From: Prostheceraeus crozeri
Taxonomy: Eukaryota > Platyhelminthes > Polycladida > Euryleptidae
Length of the DNA: 64,000 nt
Reading direction: 5' to 3'
Assembly (NCBI GenBank): GCA_907163375.1
Contig: CAJQUW010005784.1
Coordinates: forward strand, 310,001 to 374,000
Positions 19,911 through 33,207 of this stretch are shown in pieces. The notes under the pieces were generated by a model. The model saw nothing but the letters and a program-made list of their open reading frames with translations, was not told where the DNA came from and made no database searches. Within the stretch, counting starts at the first letter, position 1, and every line of letters begins with the position of its first letter. The position numbers and the translations under genes are program-made.

Positions 19911-22394
19911 TGTCTGGTTTTAGCATTTAACTAGCCTCCATGATGTCAGAAAGGCAATATTCCGGTTTCGCAAAACATAAATTGCAAAAATTTCGGAATC
20001 AGCTTCAGAGTTTCTAATTAATTAAGACTCAAATGTAGAATGCTTGTGGAAAAAGATGCTTCTGATGCAGAAATTCGAACGCATTTAATCAAACTAGATC
20101 AATGCATTTCCCGCGAGAAAATGAGTCGTGGGCCCCTCGTCAAAAAGTCTTGGGCCACATGAAAAAATGGGGGCCAACAAATTTTTCGAAAATGGCTTAT
20201 TTGGAAGTAAAAATGCATGATCATGTCAATTTGTGACCGTTCTCTTCGAAAAATGACGTGAAATGTGATCTCTTAAAGTCGAGGGTTGCCCCCCCAATTT
20301 TCACGTTTATCTTTTTGACAGGGGGTGGTCGTGAGTCGGCCCTTTAAGTTCACACGAGCTCTAATTTTGAAATAGAACGACCCCAGAGTTGTCACACACA
20401 TTGAGCAGCGAATTTCTTGTGATTTCTAAGAAAAACGTATCTCCAATGTTAGTGGACTGGCCCGAAACTGTCATCGATCGGCCGTCTGGCACATCTAGGC
20501 AAGTTTTTCCTTGGAATAGATAACCGTAGCTCATTTCTCTCAGTGATTTTCGCTACATGATGATATGATGCATTCAATCGTGAAATGCTGCGTCAAACAT
20601 CTTTGGTTGCGATGCTTCATATATATTTGCATGACGCATCGATGGCAATGAAAAAATTGCACAAAATTCTTGACTTAACCCTGAACTTCATATCATTCTG
20701 ACCATGATTCTGACTATGCCTGAATTTCAATGCTTGTCAATTTTTTCGTCAATCAAGGTTGCAAGTTGTATTATTGTTCATTCATTAAATTGTAAATGAA
20801 TGGAAGAATCCTCGATGAGTGTTGCATAATATCTCGGTCGCTTCAAGCCTGTGATACAGTTAGGGAGAGAAGGGAGAGAGAGAATTCTATTAATAGAAGT
20901 GATAGTTGTCGCTCATGAAAGTTAGACGAGGACGAAGCCCGAGTCTAACTTTCATGTGCGACAACTAACTTGTTCTTAGTGTCTGACTTTTACGCCCCTC
21001 TCAAATGAAGCTGCGAATCTCCGACTCTCTTAGGAAACCCATTTATGCTTAATCTTGCCCCTCATTGTTCTGTCATGGCACATCTCTGAAAATAGAAGGA
21101 GCCGCCCCGCATTTTATTATTTCTAATATTGGACTTCTGGTTAAAGCGAGTTGCTATCTGAAATTTGCATACTTTAAAAGAGATGATTCAGTCAGACTTA
21201 ATATGATGCAATCAGACTGAAATATATTCAAGTTAAACAGAAAACAAAGTCATATCAATAGTGGAAGACCGACGACAATGGACACACGATTTACGTTCGT
21301 ATCCACCCAAGACATTGACTCGTGCATTCAGAGGAGTACACCGAAAAATACCATCAAGAACAACACCTTCGCAACTCATGTATTTGTAATATTTGTAACT
21401 CATGTAATATTTGTATGTGTACTGATACTGATGATGAGCATTAACGTTTAGAATTTAACATCAGAAACAACGGGTTTGATATGATATTCACTTGTTTATT
21501 TGAAAGGTAGGAATCTCTCCTCTCGTTTTGCCCGTCACCATATAGCATTCGATACGGAAAGTAGCGCCGAACAACGATTATCTAATAATTGAGATTCTGT
21601 CAAATTGTCAAACTTCAAGAAATAACAGTCAACAGCCCCTCATTGAATTTGTCTCACACCTCAACACCGCCTCATCTATGCAAACTTCGAAACACCAAAT
21701 AGCGCCCCGCATTAATTGCCAAACAATGAGCTAGGTGTGGTCAAATCGCCCATCTCCAAAAATCACAGCAGCCCCTCATATGATGTGGCGCCATTCAACT
21801 TCACTGAACAACAACCAATTCACTGAACGACAATATTTCAACTGTTGGTTGTACGCACACAAGAGCGCTTTGTCTAGTCCAGCCCGATAGCAGATAACTT
21901 TCTCGTGCGCCTTCGATAGCGCAGCGCAATCGGAAGATCACATTTCAACTCGAGGGGTGAAATAGAGGTCATCGCTTCATTTCACAAAGAGAAATAGCGC
22001 AGAATAATCTAGAAGTTTCATTCGTGTCTCTACTTATTTGGAGTTGCCTGACTGACACCTCTGGACATCGTATGTAAATTGATTGATCTTATTAATGGAT
22101 TATCAACCAAATTACAATATAGAAAATGCGAGGAATATCTTGAGCCGAAAATATTGATATAATGGATTACTTATCAAACGAAATTCGCATCAGGTAAGTC
22201 GAATGAAGTGATGATAGATAAATTTAGTAAATAGCGGTTTACCTGCGCACTACACATACCAAACACTGAATTGACTGAAATACATGTATTTCAACAGATA
22301 ACTTTTGAATTAGATGTGATGTAAAAAGTGTTCCTTTGGTTATAAATGTTTGACTATAGGTAAAGCAAGCCAATTTTTCAGGACCATTCAAATA
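19911..22394. other. Unassigned interior of the 13.5-kb element
   Basis: No coding feature is recognised apart from the hairpin at 20903-20967. Several CCCC(T/A)CAT-type short repeats occur around 21,640-21,780, without clear structure. Confidence 0.3.
20903..20967. repeat. Near-perfect hairpin
   Basis: About 25 bases (TAGTTGTCGCTCATGAAAG and on) pair with 20943-20967 with one mismatch, across a loop of about 15 bases. Possibly the heart of a foldback element. Confidence 0.5.
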
Positions 22395-22754
22395 CACACT
22401 CACAAAAGTAACGGTATAATAACGGCTGCACAACGGTAGTATCCGTTAGATGCTAGAAGAATAACGTTAGTACATGACGGAATGGTGTTAGATTAATATA
22501 CCTAACGCCAAATTATCCTAACGGATTTTAGAATTTACAAATAACGTTATCAAATAATAACGCTAATGATAATTAAAATAGCGTTATGAAATAATAGGTT
22601 TTCAAATGTTTAATAACGTTATCAAATTGCCATGGCTTTAGTGATGTTTTGAAGTTTTAATTGTCATCGTTGTTGAAAGTTTCTACATATATATAGGCCT
22701 AGACATGTTATTTTTTTTCGTTTAAGAATATAACGACATGATAGCATTCATGAT

Positions 22755-22975
22755 GTTCCCGGTGAAAAAAAATCGTCGGCGATGCCTCGTCAATTAGTCG
22801 GGCAGTGTCGGCTGTCAACCGTATCGGCGCACCGAGTGAATGCCGACACAGGAGTTGTCGGTACCCATCGGCTAGGTGACGGCTGCGCCGACATGATGAT
22901 TAGAAAATTGGGAAGTATCGGCATGTTCTCCCTATATGCCGACAGTAGCTATAGCCGGACCAATATTATCAAATC
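22755..22975 (+). repeat. TCGGC / GCCGA motif cluster
   Basis: About ten TCGGC or GCCGAC pentamers, denser than in the neighbouring AT-rich DNA. It resembles the arms of the two surrounding elements and may be one end of a third; no partner end was found. Confidence 0.4.
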
Positions 22976-24033
22976 TCGTCCACTCCAATTCGTATGATCT
23001 ATATAACTTAAACACTGCTGTGATTTACAACAGAAAGACTCCTGCTGCGCTCGAGGAGCATAGTCAGCACATTCTGCTTCTTTGCAAGTGGCACAGATGA
23101 AAGACAAAAAGGCAACCTCTTGCAAAAAGGATTACAGAATTCCTCATACCAGATATCAGGACCACATTTCCGACAGCATGTGGTAAGTTAAGATATCAAT
23201 ACATGTCTACATATAGCGGCAGATATGGGTCAACAGTTCTGTCTCCGTTCCTTGTATTTTCTTTTTGAGTGATTCAAAATGTAGATAGAATTACATGGAA
23301 ATTCACAGAACATCCTGACAAAAAGAAAAACGCTTGTTAATGTATTAGATGTGTATACAATCCTACATTAACACAGCCTGATTTTAATGGGTGCATTAAT
23401 CTGTTGCACATTCTTCGCTGCAGCGCAGAAAATGTTGCTAGTACTCTAACGCAACGAGAAAGCAAATTAAAGGAAAAAATTCTTTCGAAAGTTGAAAACC
23501 CTGCTCAGAACACATTGTTGCGTTGTTTTCAGTAGCCGTTTATCTGTCTATTTTCGCTTTCTCCGAACGACCGTGAATTAGGGTAATTCCTTTTGAAAGA
23601 GGAATAGAGCTTCGTCCAACCTTCTATTTCTAACCATTGTCGGATGTCTAGAGCACCGGGATATGCAACTCCTAAATTTTCACGAATATCCCACAGTCTA
23701 TACTATAGAGTGAAGACTGATAGATTTCATTGTTCGATAGCGCAAAGCACATTTCAATGCGCTGCTGTTGACGGGAAGTTTCATACAGGACAGCACAACA
23801 GTGTGTGCATACGCAGTCATAATACTGCCTTTGTCCTTCGATTCCCTCCTCACAGTGATCTGCCGAATCTGCATGCAAATAGGCTAGCGTCATCTGATTG
23901 ATCGATACGTTGCTATAGCATCAAGTTGGTTAGCTTGTCTCAAAGCATGTCATTTATGCGTGTGCCGGCACACGGAGTGCAGCCAGTCTACGATAATAAA
24001 CAGCAAGTGCACATAAAGCACATCAGATAGCTC

Positions 24034-24472
24034 AACGAATGTGCATATATCGTTTTTTTGCATTTTCTCATGACCAAACTCTTCGCGACAAATGGATAAG
24101 AGCAATTGAAAGAGAGGATGTCGATAATTTTGGCCAAAGAAGCGTTTTCGTTCCAACCTTGTCTTCGCGAATTTGTTCTGTATTTTCTCGAAAATGATTT
24201 GATCAAGACAGGTCAACAATTCAAGATCATCTAAGCGTCCAAGAAAAGAATTGAAACTATTGCAACTCAAATCTTCGGCAGTTCCCAGTGTTTTCAACAA
24301 CTTTCCATCATACTATACCTCGGCATCTTCATCAAATAGACTTCATCCTTCACTTAACAAAAGAAGAATCAACGACAGCGGCTCGCATGGAAGGAGAGAA
24401 CACAAGAATGGAAACTTGATAATTCGAATTCCCAAGGATGATATCACCGATTTCGAGGATCTCTTAGATTAG
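24034..24472 (+). pseudogene. THAP-type zinc finger remnant
   Basis: In the + strand, RDKWIRAIERED is followed after about 20 residues by SSRICSV. One frame over comes YFLENDLI. This order (Trp-containing helix, then RICSxHF-type Cys-x2-His, then END) is that of a THAP domain with one frameshift and a lost His. A later frame ends IPKDDITDFEDLLD with AATAAA at 24481-24486. P-type and related transposases begin with THAP, so it may belong to the surrounding element. Confidence 0.4.
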
Positions 24473-25697
24473 CTTCCTTCAATAAATCTCCCAACAAATT
24501 ACACATATATTACGACTTCCGAGTGCGCGGTGTTTTCTCATTTTTCTTCAGAATCATTTAACAATAAATTGTTTCCACATTTTCAAAATTTCATTCGTAT
24601 ATTTCATGATTTGTCATTTGACTTCTACATCGATGGAATCGGGATACATGGCAATCGATTTTATTATCCCTTGGAAGCGAATGACACAATCTAAGAAACG
24701 GAATTGACTAATTTATGCAAAATGTAAGTCATTGCTGTGACTCGAACAATCAGGTTGTTAATAGGTAAGCTGATCTATAACTATTTCTTTCTCTCCATCG
24801 GTTGTTAGTTATAATTTGTACAGGATTTAGTAATTCTATTATTGTACGCATAGGTCTATCACTGGCAATATTTGTTCAGAAATAAAGGCGTTCCACATTT
24901 TACATCGTTAAGCTTATCCTGATGTTATTACAATGACATGATAATTAGCATTTTTCATGATGAATTGATGACAGTATATAACACGTCTACTCATTACCTA
25001 ATGTGCCTCTAGAGAAGTAAAACCCACTTAATAAATCACAATTTTTAAACATGAAATGGTGTTGATGAAGAGATGAAGCCCGCATGAGATGAACAGTCAA
25101 ATGAGTATTCATCGCATTGTTCATCGAGATACGTCAACGTTTAGTGAAAATGTGTGATTATGACATTAAAAATCTGCTTGATTGCTTACATCGAATAGCT
25201 GCCATTATTAATTCAAGTTAAACTGCTTTTGGTTGTGAGTCACTCGCGTATTTGTTACAGCATTCAATTTGTGGTTGCGAACTTCGATGAGAATCTGTTG
25301 ACATGTGTATTTATATTTAATAACACCATGCCATGCAGTCATAACGAAGTACATGTACAAATCAATTTTCGAATTATAGTTGTGATTAGTTGATACTGGC
25401 TTTGACAGGGCAATCCAAAGTTAGCAATATACTGACGTCAATCTTCAATACATTTCGCGGTACATTTCAAACAGTGATCAGTCAGGGGACTTGATGCATC
25501 TCCATTCTTGATAGGGGCGGGTGGGGCACATTGAACATGTTTTTGATCTTTTCTCAACAGTTTGATTATACTAAATCAAATGAACCAAAATCAAACTCGG
25601 ATGAAAGGTTGAGGGTATCCCTAGTAATCTCTGAGTTGTTGGACGTTTTTGTGACATTTAATCTCCTCACAATTTTAATTTTAAAATTTCTACCAAA

Positions 25698-25737
25698 GTG
25701 GTTCAATGTGCCCCACGCATGGGGCACATTGAACCAC
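25698..25737. repeat. Perfect 17-bp hairpin
   Basis: GTGGTTCAATGTGCCCC pairs exactly with 25721-25737 around the loop ACGCAT. A third partial copy (GGGGCACATTGAACATG) lies at 25522-25538. Confidence 0.7.
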
Positions 25738-27325
25738 CCACTGGGGTGGCTACTTTGCGATGTTCATCAAATCTCAAACGAAAAGGGCGTGAAGATCATC
25801 TATGTAACTATTAGAACTAAAATGACGAATAAGCGGATAAACAACAACTAATATTGCGATTATTATGATTAAGAAGTTACTACAAAGAAAACAATTAGTT
25901 AGCGTGTATTATTATTATTCTTGTTTCGAAATAAGTAACATAATTTTATCTTACTTTAATTTGCGAATTTAACGTCAAGTTTATATTTACGAATACGATA
26001 ATTAATTTTGCGAGAAAAACTATCACTAATAAAATCAATATTTAGAACAACTTTATTTTCATTAAAATAGTTTTTGATTTACGCGAGCGTTTGTTAATAA
26101 CGAAATCTCTATCAGAGCGACCATCACACTTGAGATGAGATTTGGTTTTGTTTCCAGCTTCGATGCCAAGAGAGTTAGAGCTGTACTTCTTTTATCGATG
26201 CTGTCAAAGGTGTTGAGAGTGAAGTTTCTCTTTACATAACTGGAGACCCAACTATCTTTAGTAAAGGACGGGTACAACTTGACACGATTTCATTTTGATA
26301 ATGGCAAAAATTAATTTTGCTTAACCCATAGTGAAATCTTTAATAGTTCAAGTAGTTATTTTCAGGGATATCGGTCGCAAACTTAGTATCCTTATTGAGT
26401 GAGTTTAACACTTTTTAGCTTTTAACTCAGTAAATAAAGATGAAGTTTAATAAAGTTTATAGATACAAATAATAATATACAATAAGAAAAGTTAATCCTT
26501 TTTATAAATAAGTCTATTAATAATAATTTTTTTTCTAATTTATGTCATTTTTTTATTCTCAAGAATGAGCGATCAATAATCAATGATGTCAAGCAATAAT
26601 CAACCATTGAAGCGATAGTAAGTATTCGTGTTCGAAATAGGTTATAAAACTTCTATGTGAAAGTGAAAATACCGCAGTGGGGCCTGCACTATCGTCTCTT
26701 GGACTGTGAACCAAGGCTAAACGTTTCGGATGAGTTACTGAATGACGAAGACTTTTGAATTGTGTAGTCGCAATCTTCATCTATCTAAAATTGGTTTAGT
26801 GACAACACAACGATGATAAAAACCTTTCGCTTTGGCTTGAACACGGACAATAAAACAAAAGACCTTAAAATTGGACATTTATATCAGGACATTTTGATTT
26901 AATCTCAGTCAGATTCATTGTCTTATCCACATATCCGTAGTCCGTGCTCGTATCAACGCATAGGGATACTTTTCTCTCTTATTATATTCAAACATGATTT
27001 CTAAACAGGAAAGGACAGTGTAGGAATATTGCCATTTTAGATATGGGCATTTTCACGCGAGATCGTAATGTATTAAACGAATATATGTACATGTATATGG
27101 CAAGGTCATCGTTCGAATTTTTGTAGGCGTTCTCCTATGAGATAATCATCAGTTACCTAATAAATTTCCATTGCAACAAATAAGCCTGTGAATAACTGAA
27201 TTAAAGGAACTTATGATTAACTGAGAAACAGAACGTCCACGCAATTTGAACATAGATTGTGAACTTGTCATTTGTAGGTCGTAACTGCAACGTATGTTAC
27301 TGCAACGTATGTTACTGCAACGTAC

Positions 27326-27724
27326 ATGTACAATTACGAAATTGAGTACAATGGTAAATTTTATATTCAAACTCAGGGCTGTCCCATGGATGCACATTCT
27401 GCTCCTCTTTTCGCGATTATTTTTATGAACGATATTGAGACGGAAGTTCTTTACAAATTGAAGCAGGACCATAAAATTGAACCACTCATTTTCAAGCGTT
27501 ATATTGACGATGTAATCATGGGTCCGTTTGATCATGACATGGAAATATTTAAGATGATCAGAAATGTTTTTAATTCCATCAATGGTAGCATTCAGTTTAC
27601 TTTAGATGTTCCTAATAGCGAAACCAAATTGAATTTTTTGGACATTTCTGTATTCGTAAAAAATGAATGCAGCCACTATAAAATTCAACAATCAACTTTA
27701 TCAAAATGGTTACAAAAAAACTAA
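27326..27724 (+). pseudogene. Penelope reverse transcriptase, C-terminal part
   Basis: The 132-codon frame covers RT motifs from GCPMDAHSAPLF to KLNFLDISV. YIDD is intact, but the fingers and most of the palm are missing, and the frame stops after SKWLQKN before the connector to the nuclease. Non-functional. Confidence 0.75.
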
Positions 27725-27988
27725 AGTATGACAACAAAAGAAAATTACAAAATAAGCCAGACTTAAAAAATTTCGTTATTTGGAAATGTAATTTCCTCAA
27801 TGATACATGCAACAGAAAGTTGACGGCTTTAGTAAAAAAAATACGATCTTCCCATAAAATTAGTTAACAAACATGGCAGGTACTTAAAGCAGTGTATTAA
27901 TGAACCTGTAAATAGAGACAATAAACATCAGAATTGTGATATCTGCGACAAATTACCAGATCAGCAAAGCTGCAGTGACAAGTTCACA

Positions 27989-28276
27989 GTGTATAAATTT
28001 ACTTGTATTCTTTGCCATAAATTTTACATTGGTCAAACTGCCCGTCCTTTTTATCAGAGATACAATAATAAACGTTGCTTAGTTACCAATAACAACAATA
28101 GCGCGCTGTCAGACCACGCGAGACATGAACACGAAAACAGTTTGACTATTCATCACTTTACCATAGAATTCTTGAACAAATTTCAGAGTCCTGTAGAGGC
28201 AAGAATCGCCGAAGCCAAATACATTCAACAACAGTGTCCGTCTCTCAATAGAAGAGAGGAGCTCACGCAGTGGTAG
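27989..28276 (+). pseudogene. Penelope GIY-YIG endonuclease piece
   Basis: YKFTCILCHKFYIGQTARPFYQR matches the Cys-rich GIY-YIG start (shown in two overlapping parts: YKFTCILCHK and FYIGQTARPFYQR). SALSDHARHEH supplies the next His motif, and EARIAEAKYI the Glu-containing helix. In its own frame it looks complete, but it is cut off from its RT by stops. Confidence 0.7.
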
Positions 28277-28334
28277 CCGATCTCTCAACCTATATTATGC
28301 CACCGCACCATCGCGGTTTAGGCCTACTCCTTGC

Positions 28335-28372
28335 TGGACCCGAGGATGCTGCTGCGCAGCGAAAGCTCGTCC
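28335..28372 (+). ncRNA. Hammerhead-like relic in Penelope tail
   Basis: CCGAGGA-T-GCTGC-TGC-GCAGC-GAAA-GCTCGTC follows the order of a hammerhead core (CUGANGA, stem II, GAAA, stem III) except that U4 is C. Known Penelope elements carry hammerheads. With this change it should not cleave. Confidence 0.35.
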
Positions 28373-29189
28373 GCCTGTATATATTTTTAGCTTGTACATA
28401 ATCCTTTTATTTTACTAATGCGGATTAAACTACTTGGGAGTGCCTTTTGCTTTACGGACTTCATAGCCACGTTTATTATGAATCGCCCGTATACCGCAAT
28501 CAACTATGTGCTATGAGTTGTCTAAAAATTTCCCACGAATAAAGCCCACAAAAATCATGGTTAAAATTGTGGATAAATAGGAAGATTCATTTATGATATT
28601 GTTGCATTCATGCGCTTTTCTCTTTTCCCTATCTAGTACACATTGTTGCCATCATCCGATAACTATATTAACATTTTCTGCATAACCAAGATTTGTGTAA
28701 ACAGTAAATCTACGAAATATGACTGCGTAGGAAATATCAAATAATTCATGATTACCCGAGCAACTATTATGGAACACTTAGTATAGTCCCCCCATTTCAG
28801 GATGAAGTATATGAAAGGAAGAAAATATCTGGAAGCCGATATGGACCACAAATAGTTATGGACCGCAAACAGCTGATGATTGTCTTCCGTAATCCGACCG
28901 TCATTTTTGAATCAACACCCGTGGAGTTCACCGTAGCTGTTGTATGCAGCGCGATCATTTGTGTTTATTACCTCCTCGATTTGACTTATCCTTCCTCATT
29001 TGGTCAAATGCTTGACCTACTACAAGAACAGATTCTGAAAACATCTTTCCCTTTGAAAAATAAGCGTTCCCAAAGTCTTTCATCGTTAATGGGAAATTTA
29101 AAATAGTTGTATGTTCTGGATTTGTATATGACTGGTCTTCATGCATTTCTATGTTATAGCAGGTTTCAGAAGATATATTTCATTTTTTT

Positions 29190-29395
29190 GTAGATTTGTT
29201 TTATGAATTGATTTATTTTCAGATGTATAGCCAATTTCAGGTTTTTGTAGATTTGTTTTATGAATTGATATATTTTCAGATGTATAGCCTATTTCGGATT
29301 TTTGTAGATTTGTTTTATGAATTGATACATTTTCAGATGTATAGCCTATTTCAGATTTTTGTAGATTTGTTTCATGAATTGATACATTTTTGTAA
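29190..29395. repeat. 57-bp tandem repeat, about four copies
   Basis: A unit built on TTTGTAGATTTGTTTTATGAA with GATGTATAGCC repeats every 57 bases. It stays open on both strands as a 19-residue repeat, but it is low-complexity AT-rich DNA. Confidence 0.75.
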
Positions 29396-29822
29396 TTCCT
29401 AAGAATATTCATAATTTTATGCAGTCTGATTCTTTTTGTAACCTCATTATTTTCTAACGGGTTTGTAGAGGAATTTTGCCGTTAGGTGAAACCATGTATG
29501 ACAACGCTATTATGACGGTATTCTAACGGCAGAGTTGTGCGTTTCAGCTGGCATTTCAAGCGTTATTATTTGAAAACTAACGCCAGTTCTTATCTATAAA
29601 AACCGTTATTGATGCATAAGTAACAGATATCTAACGCTGAATCCGATGTTATATTACGTATAATAACACTAAAACATGTGTTAGATTAGCGTTAGCTCTT
29701 AATAACTAATTGATACATAGCTCAATATATGCCGTTATTACACAAGAAAACCCGTCGAATCAGCCGTTATCGGTGCGCAACTAAAGCGTTAGTGAAATAA
29801 CGTTATTCATTTTGAGAGTGTA

Positions 29823-31538
29823 GAATCGTGCGGACAGACTGACATCGTTAACGAATCGCTTCGCATGAATACAGTGAATCCAGTCGAAGCTCGTTAATTC
29901 AGACACGGACAATTAAGATCATACGGCCGCGGCATTTTTTGTATATTTGGCGGCTTATATAAGATGCTTTTGAATTCAGACTTTCAATAATTAAGAGATA
30001 GTAAACCTGGTATTTATACTCTTGATTATCGAGCTTTGACTGCAAGATACTTTGCACAGCGTTGGCGCTAATTGATGGTTCGCTGCAATGAGATAAAGTC
30101 AATTCTGGTAACTTGACATTAGACGGGCGTGAAGTAGACGGCCATAAGACATAAGGGGTAAACATTTTCGAGTAAGCTGCAACGTTTAAAATATTTCATT
30201 TAACCAACCTCATCCCCACAGAGATTTCACTAAGTTATCTCATTTTTACATGTTACCACTACATTTATGCATCATCGCGATAGGCGTACCTCTGTATAGC
30301 TGAACATAGACGAAGCTATTGCTGAATTTTCTTAAATTCGCGTGCTTTACGCGTGCTCAACTTCATCGGCAAATTAGTCTTAATTATTTTTAGTAAGCTT
30401 AATGAGTCTCATCGATCTTCTTTCTCTTTGAAAGAAGATTTTAATGTTTTACAAAAAATATTTTGCAATTTTCAGGGATATCTGTGAAATTGATGAGACG
30501 ATAATTTGTCAATATAGATTAATTGATATTGTTGCTTGAAGCAAGTGATTTCGTCAGATTGAGAAAGCATGTCTTAAGTCGATTGGAATTAAAGCGTCTA
30601 TGCCGGTTTATAAAAAGTGTCTAATCATCGTAAGTATACTTCATCCAGGCTCGTGAATATCCCATTCCTTGAACTGCGAATATAAAAGGGCCATAACACA
30701 GAGTGCCACACTATTAGGTTTAATCGTTTTGAATCTGTTCAAGTTTTATGTGCGAATGTGTAGCCTTCAGAGTGCAAATTTAAACAGATATAAATAATGA
30801 GAGCTATGCACAGTTAATTGGATTTTTCAATCGTGGCAGAAATCTTCAAAATTCTTGTTTCACATATCTTATCGGCTACAACGGCCAGAATTTTAGCTGA
30901 GCTGATATTTTCTATCTGAAGCCTCGTCTAGCCGTAAACCGTTCGCTCGCCTTTGGCCATGTCTAGTCACAATTTCTCCTGTGGCCACGTCATCAATTCT
31001 ATTAGATAGATCTCAGAAGAAATAGAAGAGCTGTATTAAACTTTTTGCATGTTAACATTTTCTAACAAATAATCTGATAGCTGTTTCAAGATGCGAGCGC
31101 TGCAATTGATCACAGTCCAGAGAATGAATGTATTTCCGGTTGCGTATCAATCTTCATAACATCTCATTCTATCAACAGGAAATTGAAGAAATTACCGGGT
31201 GATTTTCGAAAATATTGGATGAGTTGTTTCAGACCTCCAATTCTATCTGATAAACTTCACAGCCTATAGTGATGTTTTTTATTCCTATCCTGCAGGAGCG
31301 CATGATATTGACTAATTCTTTCAAAAGACCGGTCCACTTATTCCTTGACTTACGACTGTCATTCAACGGTTTCGTTGCATGAATAGAGAGAAAGATGAGT
31401 CGCGCAAATCTGAGCAAGAGCACCGAAATGGCATTTCGCTCACTCACTAGCTCGCTACAACGTTCAGAATTTGGCAGTGACTGCTTTCTGTCTGGTTATT
31501 GAAATTGGTCGTAATTCCTGTGGCTCAGCAGATAGAGC
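29823..31538. other. Unassigned DNA
   Basis: No gene is recognised. Small frames have no family signal. Confidence 0.3.
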
Positions 31539-31842
31539 TGGTCTGAACAGTGTTTCTACATCAAACTTTATGCAGACTTGCTTTTATGCATAATTAAGGT
31601 TTATATTGACCTGGGGTCTAAACAGTGTTTCTACGTCGAACTTTATGTAGACTTGCTTTAATGCATAATTAAGGTATATATTGAACTGGGGTCTAAACAG
31701 TGTTTCTACGTCGAACTTTATGTAGACTTGCTTTAATGCATAATTAAGGTTTATATTGACCTGGGGTCTAAACAGTGTTTCTACGTCGAACTTTATGTAG
31801 ACTTGCTTTAATGCATAATTAAGGTTTATATTGACCTGGATG
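31539..31842. repeat. 75-bp tandem repeat, four copies
   Basis: Copies start near 31539, 31614, 31689 and 31764 with GGTCT(G/A)AACAGTGTTTCTAC. The 75-base period keeps one - strand frame open as a 25-residue repeat, probably a by-product of the period. Confidence 0.8.
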
Positions 31843-33003
31843 ACTAGTTGACTACTTTCAATATTAGGCACACGTGAGATTTTCAATTCAAAATAAAGGC
31901 AGAAGGTGTCACTGTCATTTGCATCGCTCAATGATCGTCGGCATTAAAAGAGCGGTGCCACGCACGACCTGATTATCAACTGAATCATTCAAATGACTTT
32001 TGCAGACACAAATGATTTACTGGAATCACAAAGCCACTCACATCGTTTTAAAATTATTTGCTGTGTTTGATTTAGGTACGCCACAATGAAGTGGAAATGT
32101 ACTGACGTACGTAGAGAAGCTTCACCATTTTAAATGCAGCTTTATTTTTCAGGCAAAGCAGTTCTCACTGATCGGCGGCAGCGGACTAAACGAAATATTT
32201 TAAAGGATTTTGGCTGCGGATATTTCGATGAAGTATTCATTTCACGGCAGGAACAATAAATTTCCATTCAAGAATTCCCGAATTTATCGTGCGGTATCAA
32301 ACTTTCTAGACCTCATGTGACTGAGAAGGTTAATAGAGGCCTCTCTGCAGAGCGTACTAAAGCACGCAAAAGATAGATCTGATGGAAGGAGGCACCAACG
32401 CTCCCCTGCAGCTGAGTAATTGTGCCTGATACTCCTTTTCTCAATAGGTGACTCAATTTTTCATCTCTTGTATTTGGTGTTATATCCTGGTTATCTGTGT
32501 AGCTGCTATTGTGCATATAATCTAAATGGCAGGAACTTTATTAACAACATCAAACCTGCATGTTTCTGTCAAAATTTTATCTGGAAAATCGATGCTTTTT
32601 TCTGACAATTTGGAGTCATCAAATTTCAATGTAATTAAGAAAGTTCCTGTTATTTAGATTGTACTACGTAATTATGTCTTTCGATGCCTTTCATAGAACA
32701 TTTTGTAACCTCCATAGAACAGTTGTATTTTTCGATCGTTAATTTGTACTTTTGTATCTTCAGTGCTTATAAATACAATTTTCATGTGTGCACATTAAAT
32801 TTTCATTGAATCGGTGCAGGTGTATTGCAAAATATTGTATTCTGTGTAATTTCGCTTTATTTCTACTACTCCTCATAGGAAGCTTATTGGTTTTCAGTGG
32901 AGCAGTACTGATGCACCTGCATCTTAGGGAGACAGCTCTAGTGTTTTACAAATTAATAGCGCAATGGGAAATTTCAACTGAAGGGTAGGGGCAAATCGGT
33001 AGA

Positions 33004-33207
33004 ATCGGCGACCGCAGCTACCTACAGGCGACCGCACCTCATCTGCTAGGCGACCGCTGGTAGACCTCCGGGCGACTGCGCTCCGGCTCTTAAGGCGACC
33101 GCCTCAGGCAGTCAGGGCGGTGGACAAATAGGAATCCCCGGCGACGCTGAGGGCGACCTTTGGGCGACTCCGAAGGCGACTGACCATGGCGGTCGCGGCG
33201 ACCGCTC
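33004..33207 (-). repeat. Right arm, GGCGAC motif cluster
   Basis: Mirror partner of the left arm, with GGCGACCGC or GGCGACTG motifs repeated roughly every 15-25 bases. Confidence 0.6.

Larger units (their letters stand above)
27326..28500 (+). mobile_element. 5'-truncated Penelope-like retroelement
   Basis: The end of a reverse transcriptase with GCPMDAHSAPLFA and the catalytic YIDD (27,500) is followed, after frame breaks, by a GIY-YIG-type endonuclease piece (27,989-28,276). A 3' tail around GGGAGTGCCTTTTGCTTTACGG (split by family variation) is one I associate with Penelope elements. The 5' part of the RT is missing. A 15-bp repeat (GCAACGTATGTTACT) abuts the 5' break. Confidence 0.75.
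22395..29820. mobile_element. 7.4-kb TIR element nested inside the 13.5-kb one
   Basis: Ends read CACTCACAAAAG... and (reverse complement) CACTCTCAAAATG..., with TA on both sides. Both arms (22,410-22,640 and 29,450-29,815) are clusters of TAACG / CGTTA motifs every 10-25 bases. The Penelope-like element and a THAP-like remnant lie inside. Family uncertain. Confidence 0.5.

Noticed and set aside
29149-29412. Protein with 19-residue repeats
   Set aside because: The 57-bp unit is a multiple of three and stays open on both strands; no start context or composition typical of a gene.
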